Assembly: GCF_003096015.2 (NCBI RefSeq)
Contig: NZ_CP029185.2
Coordinates: forward strand, 526,501-590,500
From: Limnobaculum parvum
GTDB lineage: Bacteria; Pseudomonadota; Gammaproteobacteria; Enterobacterales; Enterobacteriaceae
Length of the DNA: 64,000 bases
Reading direction: 5' to 3'
In this document: positions 17,525 to 29,500 of the stretch, one piece after another
Numbering within the stretch: the stretch's first letter is position 1
How the letters are laid out: every line of letters starts with the position of its first letter
Translations under genes and position numbers: made by a program
The notes under the pieces: generated by a model
The model's database searches: none
Seen by the model: only the letters and a program-made list of their open reading frames with translations
What the model was told of the DNA's origin: nothing

Positions 17525-20500
17525 ATGGATAACGTTAATAATTCAAGTGCTTTAATCAATAATGAAATTAATATCTTATCCAGAGAGGGTGGGAATTTTA
17601 TTTCTTCAGTTAAGCTTGACTCTGCAACTCAGACTATAACATTGACAGAACCTTCAATTGTTAAGATTCATGGTGCTGTGAAAACAGTTGTTAGTTATGA
17701 GCGGCAAGGTAATGATCTTATTATACATATGATGGATGGCTCCATTGTAATATGTAAAGATTACTTTTTTGAAGTTGATGGAACTCACAGTGAATTAGTT
17801 TTTACTAATGATGCACAGGAACTTGTACATGTTACATTTCCTGAAAGTCAGGGCGTTGATGTCCTTATCCCTGAATATCAATCGATAGAGGATATTTCCC
17901 CCCTTTATCTGGTAGAGCATAGTTCAAACAATCTCTTCCCATTGGGGCTTGGCGCCTTAGCGATTCTGGGTGCAGGTGTCGCTATTGCGAATAGCAATAG
18001 TAATAGCAAGGGATTATTTATTGATCTATCGCCTGATGAACCCCAACCTCCAGCGCCGACTGTTGTCCCACTGTTTGGTGATAACGTATTGAATCTTGCT
18101 GAAAGCCAAAACGAACAGGTCATAAGCGGTACAACAGGTATAACCGGCTCCGGACAAAGTGTCACCGTGTCTATTGCTGGAAATACTTACACGGCAAATG
18201 TTGATAATAACGGTGGTTGGAATTTAGCGCTTTCGCCATCCATATTGAGTTCTCTGGCACAAGGGGAGCAGTCTGTCACGGTCGTGGCAACCAATAGTGC
18301 TGGCCTCACCGGAACAGTTACAACGGTGGTTATGGTAGATACGATTCCACCGTTGGTTACCGTTGATCCTGTGACTCAAGATAACGTGGTTAATCTGACC
18401 GAATCTAATGGCGTTATCTTAGTGACTGGAACATCGGAACCAGGGGCTCACATCTCACTCAATTATGACGAGCAGCAATATACAACTACTGTCGATGCAC
18501 AAGGTGTCTGGAGTATAGAATTACCGCCAAATGCATTAAGTAATATGAGTAATGGTATTTACACATTAACGATCACAGCTACTGATTCTGCTCAAAACAG
18601 TACCAGTGTAAGCGAGTCTGTGACAATGGCGCTTATTCCTCCAGCCCCTACGCTAAACGTCCCTTTCAATGACGATATTCTAAATAGCAATGATGTGAAC
18701 CGCACTCAGCGGCTTAGTGGTGTAACTAATTCTTTTGGTGAAAACCAGACGGTTGTGGTGAATATTGGTGGTTTGAATGTCAATCAGCATGCCATAACGC
18801 AACGAGACAGCAATGGTAGATGGGAAATCGTTGTTGCTCCTGAAGCGGGTGGACATACTTATGTGGCTCAAGTTGATATTAATGGAAACTGGGTATTAGA
18901 TTTACCCCCAGAGGTCCTTCAACAACTTGATAATGGAACAATCACGATTACGGTTGCTGCTGCTGATGGTCTGGGAAATTATGGTATCGCACCTCAACAA
19001 AACTTCTATGTGGATACGATACCACCTACTCTGATTTTGGATCCGGTAGCAATAGATAACATTATTAACGGCCCTGAGAGTATCAATCCTTTGGTCATAA
19101 CTGGAAGTTATGCCGATCTGGAAATAGGGCAACCTATCACATTAGTGTTAAACAACATCACTTACACAACTGTTGCTGATGGCAGTGGTTTGTGGAGTAT
19201 CGAGATCCCATCAATAGATCTAATCGCGCTCCCTCAGGGTGAGGTAGATATTGTACTGAGCGCTAGCGATCTGGCGAGGAATAATAGTACGCAAACTAAG
19301 TCAATCGCGGTGGATACACAAATATTTTTGACGGTTGATCCCGTCGCGGGCGATGACATCATTAATGCTGCCGAAGCGAGCTCCCCGGTGGTGGTCAGTG
19401 GAACTGCAGATGCGGCTGATAGCGGTCATACGGTGACCGTGACGCTGGGAGGCACTGAATATACCACTACGGTACAAACAGGTGGCGCGTGGAGCCTCTC
19501 CATCCCATCGGCGGATATCACCGCGCTGGCGGACGGCCCTTACGACCTGAGCGTCAGCCTGACCGATGCGGCGGGTAACAGCATCACGGTTGACCATTCC
19601 ATTACCCTGTCTGCGGGGGCGGCGAACCTGCCGACGCTGACGCTGTCCCCGGTCTCCGGCGACGGTTACCTGAATGCCACCGAGGCCACCTCACCGCTGA
19701 CCTTAAGCGGGACGTCGACCAATGTGACGTCGGGGCAGGTGGTGACGTTGGTGTTAAACGGGGTGACTTACACCGCCACGGTGGGTATCGACGGCACGTG
19801 GAGCACCACGGTGCCGGTGGCGGATTTGGATAACATGACTGACGACAGCTATCAGGTGACCGCCACGGTGAGTGATACCGCCGGTAACCCGGCGTCGGAT
19901 AGCCAGCCGTTGGTGTTAATCACCGACAGCGCCAATCTGCCAACCCTGAGCGTCAATCCGGTGACGGCGGACGACATTGTCTCGGCGACCGAGAGCCAAA
20001 GCGACCTGACGGTCAGCGGGGGCAGCACAAATCTACAAGTAGGACAGTTGGTGACGGTGACCATCAACGACATTGATTACACCGGCACGGTAGGTGCGGG
20101 CGGCAGTTGGAGCGTCACGGTACCGACCGCGGACGCTCAGGCCCTGTCCCAAGGCAGCGTAGCCATTGCGGTGAGCGCACAAGATATCGCCGGTAACCCG
20201 GCCACGGCGTCAGACAGCTTTACCGTCGACACCCTAGTCAATCTGACGGTGGGCGTGGTCGCCGGTGACGACATCATTAACGCCGCCGAAGCCGCCGCAC
20301 CGGTGGTGGTGAGCGGAACGGCGGATGTGGCTGACAGCGGTCAGACCGTGACGGTCACCCTCGACGGGACCAGTTATACCACCACGGTGCAGAGCGACGG
20401 CAGTTGGAGCCTCGCCATCCCATCGGCGGATATCACCGCGCTGGCGGACGGCCCTTACGACCTGAGCGTCAGCCTGACCGATGCGGCGGGGAACAGCATT

Positions 20501-23500
20501 ACGGTTGACCATTCCATTACCCTGTCTGCGGGGGCGGCGAACCTGCCGACGCTGACGCTGTCCCCGGTCTCCGGCGACGGTTACCTGAATGCCACCGAGG
20601 CCACCTCACCGCTGACCTTAAGCGGGACGTCGACCAATGTGACGTCGGGGCAGGTGGTGACGTTGGTGTTAAACGGGGTGACTTACACCGCCACGGTGGG
20701 TATCGACGGCACGTGGAGCACCACGGTGCCGGTGGCGGATTTGGATAACATGACTGACGACAGCTATCAGGTGACCGCCACGGTGAGTGATACCGCCGGT
20801 AACCCGGCGTCGGATAGCCAGCCGTTGGTGTTAATCACCGACAGCGCCAATCTGCCAACCCTGAGCGTCAATCCGGTGACGGCGGACGACATTGTCTCGG
20901 CGACCGAGAGCCAAAGCGACCTGACGGTCAGCGGGGGCAGCACAAATCTACAAGTAGGACAGTTGGTGACGGTGACCATCAACGACATTGATTACACCGG
21001 CACGGTAGGTGCGGGCGGCAGTTGGAGCGTCACGGTACCGACCGCGGACGCTCAGGCCCTGTCCCAAGGCAGCGTAGCCATTGCGGTGAGCGCACAAGAT
21101 ATCGCCGGTAACCCGGCCACGGCGTCAGACAGCTTTACCGTCGACACCCTAGTCAATCTGACGGTGGGCGTGGTCGCCGGTGACGACATCATTAACGCCG
21201 CCGAAGCCGCCGCACCGGTGGTGGTGAGCGGAACGGCGGATGTGGCTGACAGCGGTCAGACCGTGACGGTCACCCTCGACGGGACCAGTTATACCACCAC
21301 GGTGCAGAGCGACGGCAGTTGGAGCCTCGCCATCCCATCGGCGGATATCACCGCGCTGGCGGACGGCCCTTACGACCTGAGCGTCAGCCTGACCGATGCG
21401 GCGGGGAACAGCATTACGGTTGACCATTCCATTACCCTGTCTGCGGGGGCGGCGAACCTGCCGACGCTGACGCTGTCCCCGGTCTCCGGCGACGGTTACC
21501 TGAATGCCACCGAGGCCACCTCACCGCTGACCTTAAGCGGGACGTCGACCAATGTGACGTCGGGGCAGGTGGTGACGTTGGTGTTAAACGGGGTGACTTA
21601 CACCGCCACGGTGGGTATCGACGGCACGTGGAGCACCACGGTGCCGGTGGCGGATTTGGATAACATGACTGACGACAGCTATCAGGTGACCGCCACGGTG
21701 AGTGATACCGCCGGTAACCCGGCGTCGGATAGTCAGCCGTTGGTGTTAATCACCGACAGCGCCAATCTGCCAACCCTGAGCGTCAATCCGGTGACGGCGG
21801 ACGACATTGTCTCGGCGACCGAGAGCCAAAGCGACCTGACGGTCAGCGGGGGCAGCACAAATCTACAAGTAGGACAGTCGGTGACGGTGACCATCAACGA
21901 CATTGATTACACCGGCACGGTAGGTGCGGGCGGCAGTTGGAGCGTCACGGTACCGACCGCGGACGCTCAGGCCCTGTCCCAAGGCAGCATAGCCATTGCG
22001 GTGAGCGCACAAGATATCGCCGGTAACCCGGCCACGGCCTCAGACAGCTTTACCGTCGACACCTTGGTGAATCTGACGGTGGGCGTGGTCGCCGGTGACG
22101 ATATCATTAACGCCGCCGAAGCCGCCGCACCCGTGGTGGTGAGCGGAACGGCGGATGTGGCTGACAGCGGTCAGACCGTGACGGTCATTCTGGATGGCAC
22201 AACTTATACCACCACGGTGCAAAGCGACGGCAGTTGGAGCCTCTCCATCCCATCGGCGGATATCACCGCACTGGCGGACGGCCCTTACGACCTGAGCGTC
22301 AGCCTGACCGATGCGGCGGGGAACAGCATTACGGTTGACCATTCCATTACCCTGTCTGCGGGGGCGGCGAACCTGCCGACGCTGACGCTGTCCCCGGTCT
22401 CCGGCGACGGTTACCTGAATGCCACCGAGGCCACCTCACCGCTGACCTTAAGCGGGACGTCGACCAATGTGACGTCGGGGCAGGTGGTGACGTTGGTGTT
22501 AAACGGGGTGACTTACACCGCCACGGTGGGTATCGACGGCACGTGGAGCACCACGGTGCCGGTGGCGGATTTGGATAACATGACTGACGACAGCTATCAG
22601 GTGACCGCCACGGTGAGTGATACCGCCGGTAACCCGGCGTCGGACAGCCAGCCGTTGGTGTTAATCACCGACAGCGCCAATCTGCCAACCCTGAGCGTCA
22701 ATCCGGTGACGGCGGACGACATTGTCTCGGCGACCGAGAGCCAAAGCGACCTGACGGTCAGCGGGGGCAGCACAAATCTACAAGTAGGACAGTCGGTGAC
22801 GGTGACCATCAACGACATTGATTACACCGGCACGGTAGGCGCGGGCGGCAGTTGGAGCGTCACGGTACCGACCGCGGACGCTCAGGCCCTGTCCCAAGGC
22901 AGCATAGCCATTGCGGTGAGCGCACAAGATATCGCCGGTAACCCGGCCACGGCCTCAGACAGCTTTACCGTCGACACCTTGGTGAATCTGACGGTGGGCG
23001 TGGTGGCGGGGGATGACATCATTAACGCCGCCGAAGCGAGCTCCCCGGTGGTGGTGAGCGGAACGGCGGATGCGGCTGACAGCGGTCAGACCGTGACGGT
23101 CATTCTGGATGGCACAACTTATACCACCACGGTGCAGAGCGACGGCGCGTGGAGCCTCTCCATCCCATCGGCGGATATCACCGCGCTGGCGGACGGCCCT
23201 TACGACCTGAGCGTCAGCCTGACCGATGCGGCGGGAAACAGCATCACGGTTGACCATTCCATTACCCTGTCTGCGGGGGCGGCGAACCTGCCGACGCTGA
23301 CGCTGTCCCCGGTCTCCGGCGATGGCTACCTGAATGCCACCGAGGCCACCTCACCGCTGACCTTAAGCGGGACGTCGACCAATGTGACGTCGGGGCAGGT
23401 GGTGACGTTGGTGTTAAACGGGGTGACTTACACCGCCACGGTGGGTATCGACGGCACGTGGAGCACCACGGTGCCGGTGGCGGATTTGGATAACATGACT

Positions 23501-26500
23501 GACGACAGCTATCAGGTGACCGCCACGGTGAGTGATACCGCCGGTAACCCGGCGTCGGATAGTCAGCCGTTGGTGTTAATCACCGACAGCGCCAATCTGC
23601 CAACCCTGAGCGTCAATCCGGTGACGGCGGACGACATTGTCTCGGCGACCGAGAGCCAAAGCGACCTGACGGTCAGCGGGGGCAGCACAAATCTACAAGT
23701 AGGACAGTCGGTGACGGTGACCATCAACGACATTGATTACACCGGCACGGTAGGTGCGGGCGGCAGTTGGAGCGTCACGGTACCGACCGCGGACGCTCAG
23801 GCCCTGTCCCAAGGCAGCATAGCCATTGCGGTGAGCGCACAAGATATCGCCGGTAACCCGGCCACGGCCTCAGACAGCTTTACCGTCGACACCTTGGTGA
23901 ATCTGACGGTGGGCGTGGTCGCCGGTGACGATATCATTAACGCCGCCGAAGCCGCCGCACCCGTGGTGGTGAGCGGAACGGCGGATGTGGCTGACAGCGG
24001 TCAGACCGTGACGGTCATTCTGGATGGCACAACTTATACCACCACGGTGCAAAGCGACGGCAGTTGGAGCCTCTCCATCCCATCGGCGGATATCACCGCA
24101 CTGGCGGACGGCCCTTACGACCTGAGCGTCAGCCTGACCGATGCGGCGGGGAACAGCATTACGGTTGACCATTCCATTACCCTGTCTGCGGGGGCGGCGA
24201 ACCTGCCGACGCTGACGCTGTCCCCGGTCTCCGGCGACGGTTACCTGAATGCCACCGAGGCCACCTCACCGCTGACCTTAAGCGGGACGTCGACCAATGT
24301 GACGTCGGGGCAGGTGGTGACGTTGGTGTTAAACGGGGTGACTTACACCGCCACGGTGGGTATCGACGGCACGTGGAGCACCACGGTGCCGGTGGCGGAT
24401 TTGGATAACATGACTGACGACAGCTATCAGGTGACCGCCACGGTGAGTGATACCGCCGGTAACCCGGCGTCGGACAGCCAGCCGTTGGTGTTAATCACCG
24501 ACAGCGCCAATCTGCCAACCCTGAGCGTCAATCCGGTGACGGCGGACGACATTGTCTCGGCGACCGAGAGCCAAAGCGACCTGACGGTCAGCGGGGGCAG
24601 CACAAATCTACAAGTAGGACAGTCGGTGACGGTGACCATCAACGACATTGATTACACCGGCACGGTAGGCGCGGGCGGCAGTTGGAGCGTCACGGTACCG
24701 ACCGCGGACGCTCAGGCCCTGTCCCAAGGCAGCATAGCCATTGCGGTGAGCGCACAAGATATCGCCGGTAACCCGGCCACGGCCTCAGACAGCTTTACCG
24801 TCGACACCTTGGTGAATCTGACGGTGGGCGTGGTGGCGGGGGATGACATCATTAACGCCGCCGAAGCGAGCTCCCCGGTGGTGGTGAGCGGAACGGCGGA
24901 TGCGGCTGACAGCGGTCAGACCGTGACGGTCATTCTGGATGGCACAACTTATACCACCACGGTGCAGAGCGACGGCGCGTGGAGCCTCTCCATCCCATCG
25001 GCGGATATCACCGCGCTGGCGGACGGCCCTTACGACCTGAGCGTCAGCCTGACCGATGCGGCGGGAAACAGCATCACGGTTGACCATTCCATTACCCTGT
25101 CTGCGGGGGCGGCGAACCTGCCGACGCTGACGCTGTCCCCGGTCTCCGGCGATGGCTACCTGAATGCCACCGAGGCCACCTCACCGCTGACCTTAAGCGG
25201 GACGTCGACCAATGTGACGTCGGGGCAGGTGGTGACGTTGGTGTTAAACGGGGTGACTTACACCGCCACGGTGGGTATCGACGGCACGTGGAGCACCACG
25301 GTGCCGGTGGCGGATTTGGATAACATGACTGACGACAGCTATCAGGTGACCGCCACGGTGAGTGATACCGCCGGTAACCCGGCGTCGGATAGTCAGCCGT
25401 TGGTGTTAATCACCGACAGCGCCAATCTGCCAACCCTGAGCGTCAATCCGGTGACGGCGGACGACATTGTCTCGGCGACCGAGAGCCAAAGCGACCTGAC
25501 GGTCAGCGGGGGCAGCACAAATCTACAAGTAGGACAGTCGGTGACGGTGACCATCAACGACATTGATTACACCGGCACGGTAGGTGCGGGCGGCAGTTGG
25601 AGCGTCACGGTACCGACCGCGGACGCTCAGGCCCTGTCCCAAGGCAGCATAGCCATTGCGGTGAGCGCACAAGATATCGCCGGTAACCCGGCCACGGCCT
25701 CAGACAGCTTTACCGTCGACACCTTGGTGAATCTGACGGTGGGCGTGGTGGCGGGGGATGACATCATTAACGCCGCCGAAGCGAGCTCCCCGGTGGTGGT
25801 GAGCGGAACGGCGGATGCGGCTGACAGCGGTCAGACCGTGACGGTTATCCTCGACGGGACCAGTTATACCACCACGGTGCAAAGCGACGGCGCGTGGAGC
25901 CTCTCCATCCCATCGGCGGATATCACCGCACTGGCGGACGGCCCTTACGACCTGAGCGTCAGCCTGACCGATGCGGCGGGGAACAGCATCACGGTTGACC
26001 ATTCCATTACCCTGTCTGCGGGGGCGGCGAACCTGCCGACGCTGACGCTGTCCCCGGTCTCCGGCGACGGTTACCTGAATGCCACCGAGGCCACCTCACC
26101 GCTGACCTTAAGCGGGACGTCGACCAATGTGACGTCGGGGCAGGTGGTGACGTTGGTGTTAAACGGGGTGACTTACACCGCCACGGTAGGTATCGACGGC
26201 ACGTGGAGCACCACGGTGCCGGTGGCGGATTTGGATAACATGACTGACGACAGCTATCAGGTGACCGCCACGGTGAGTGATACCGCCGGTAACCCGGCGT
26301 CGGATAGTCAGCCGTTGGTGTTAATCACCGACAGCGCCAATCTGCCAACCCTGAGCGTCAATCCGGTGACGGCGGACGACATTGTCTCGGCGACCGAGAG
26401 CCAAAGCGACCTGACGGTCAGCGGGGGCAGCACAAATCTACAAGTAGGACAGTTGGTGACGGTGACCATCAACGACATTGATTACACCGGCACGGTAGGC

Positions 26501-29500
26501 GCAGGCGGCAGTTGGAGCGTGACGGTACCGACCGCGGACGCTCAGGCCCTGTCCCAAGGCAGCGTAGCCATTGCGGTGAGCGCACAAGATATCGCCGGTA
26601 ACCCGGCCACGGCGTCAGACAGCTTTACCGTCGACACCTTGGTGAATCTGACGGTGGGCGTCGTCGCCGGTGACGACATTATTAACGCCGCCGAAGCCGC
26701 CGCACCCGTGGTGGTGAGCGGAACGGCGGATGTGGCTGACAGCGGTCAGACCGTGACGGTCATTCTGGATGGCACAACTTATACCACCACGGTGCAGAGC
26801 GACGGCGCGTGGAGCCTCTCCATCCCATCGGCGGATATCACCGCGCTGGCGGATGGCCCTTACGACCTGAGCGTCAGCCTGACCGATGCGGCGGGGAACA
26901 GCATCACGGTTGACCATTCCATTACCCTGTCTGCGGGGGCGGCGAACCTGCCGACGCTGACGCTGACCCCGGTCTCCGGCGATGGCTACCTGAATGCCAC
27001 CGAGGCCACCTCACCGCTGACCTTAAGCGGGACGTCGACCAATGTGACGTCAGGGCAGGTGGTGACGTTGGTGTTAAACGGGGTGACTTACACCGCCACG
27101 GTAGGTATCGACGGCACGTGGAGCACCACGGTGCCGGTGGCGGATTTGGATAACATGACTGACGACAGCTATCAGGTGACCGCCACGGTGAGTGATACCG
27201 CCGGTAACCCGGCGTCGGATAGTCAGCCGTTGGTGTTAATCACCGACAGCGCCAATCTGCCAACCCTGAGCGTCAATCCGGTGACGGCGGACGACATTGT
27301 CTCGGCGACCGAGAGCCAAAGCGACCTGACGGTCAGCGGGGGCAGCACAAATCTACAAGTAGGACAGTTGGTGACGGTGACCATCAACGACATTGATTAC
27401 ACCGGCACGGTAGGCGCGGGCGGCAGTTGGAGCGTGACGGTACCGACCGCGGACGCTCAGGCCCTGTCCCAAGGCAGCATAGCCATTGCGGTGAGCGCAC
27501 AAGATATCGCCGGTAACCCGGCCACGGCGTCAGACAGCTTTACCGTCGACACCCTAGTCAATCTGACGGTGGGCGTCGTGGCGGGGGATGACATTATTAA
27601 TACTATCGAGGCAGGAGCGCCAGTGGTAGTCAGTGGGACGGCGGATGCGGCCGACAGCGGCCAAACGGTGACGGTTATCCTCGACGGGACCAGTTATACC
27701 ACCACGGTGCAAAGCGACGGCGCGTGGAGCCTCTCCATCCCATCGGCGGATATCACCGCACTGGCGGACGGCCCTTACGACCTGAGCGTCAGCCTGACCG
27801 ATGCGGCGGGGAACAGCATTACTGTGGACCATAGCATCACGGTAGATGTGCACACTAATCTGCCTACCATAACTATCAATGCGCTTACTGGTGATAACTA
27901 TATTAATGCGCAGGAAATCACCCAAGCGATGACCGTCACGGGAAATACGACTAACGTTGAAGAAGGTCAGATGGTTATGATTAACCTTAATGGCCAGAAT
28001 TATACGGGAACGGTACAGGAAGACGGATCTTGGAGCCTAGTGGTACCCGCAGAGGATATGGGGGCCTTATTGGATAGGGAATATACGATAACAGGTAGCG
28101 TCTCGGATGTGAGTGGTAATTCGGTAACTATCCTTGGAGGACTGACTGTAGATACTCAGATTGCGCTGAATATTAATACAGTCGCCGGGGATGATATTAT
28201 TGATAATACTGAGGCTGCCTTGCCTGTGACCATCAACGGAACAGCCTCGCCAGAGGATATCAATATTATTGTCACGGTGACACTCAATGGTGTGGAATAT
28301 ACCACCGCTATACTAACTGGCGGTATCTGGAGTCTGGACATTCCAGCAGCTGATATTCAGGCTCTTCCCGATGGCCCTTATACCTTGACAGCCGCCTATA
28401 TCGATGGTGCCTTAAATAGCATTTCAGTTAGTCACAATATTACCATTGATGCATCAGCACCTCTCTCGCTAACCATTAATGATATTAGTGATAATAACTA
28501 TATAAACTCCTTTGAAATTAATCAGGATTTATTGATTAGTGGTACGTCTACTGGCGTAGCGGCAGGTCGAACCGTAACGGTTACTTTCAACAATCTTGAT
28601 TACACGGCTATCGTTCAAACCGATGGTAGTTGGAGTTTGAGTGTCCCTGCACTTTCAGTGGGCGCAACCCCGGATAATGTTTATGTTGTTTCGGCAAGTG
28701 TTACCAATACCAGCGGTACTGAAGCGACGGCTGAACATGTTGTCATTGTGGATACTTATATAGCGTTAACGATTGAGCCGATAACGGGAGATGACATCGT
28801 TAACGCCGCCGAGCTTACGGGGCCAGTAAGGATTTTCGGTATCGCTTCCGGGGATGATGTCAGCTCAGTGATCACGCTGACTATGGGTACTTTTTCTTAT
28901 ACTATCAATCCAAATCTTAGTGGTGCCTGGAGTTTTGAAATTCCGGCTGCTGATTTAGTCAGTCTTGGCGCTGGAAATTTTAACTTACATGCCACAATGG
29001 GCGATTTATCCGGTAATGTAATAGCAATTGACCATCCCTTCACGATTAGCACCAGTACTCCGGCATTAGCCATTGATGCGATTACCGGAGATGATTATAT
29101 CAATGCACTGGAAGCCAACTCCCCTATCGCGATAGGGGGGAGTACCGTTGGGATAGAGGCGGGCCAGATAGTAACCATTACGCTGAATGGCATTTCTTAT
29201 ACAGCCACCGTAGGATCAGACGGTAGTTGGAGTACGAATGTTCCAGTCGGGGATATACAAGCCTTGCCCGATAATGCCTATTCGATAACGGGTACAGTCA
29301 GTACGGTTGGTGGCAATGATGCTGATACCAGCAGAGTGTTGACGTTTATGACTGAAACGGTAAACCAGCCAACGCTGAGCATTAATTCGGTGACGGCAGA
29401 TAACACCCTTAGCGCCAATGAAATTACTACCGATTTAGTTATTACGGGAAGTAGTACTCATATTCATCCTGGGCTGAGTATTGTTGTGACGTTAAACGGC

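Noticed and set aside
19330..27859. Regular array considered as CRISPR or satellite DNA
   Set aside because: The repeat is 915 bases, coding, and has no short-repeat/spacer alternation.
19301..27925. Series of reverse-strand open frames of 92-123 codons repeated along the adhesin array
   Set aside because: They recur with the 915-base period because they are mirror images of the biased codons of the forward gene. No start signals or family similarity were seen.
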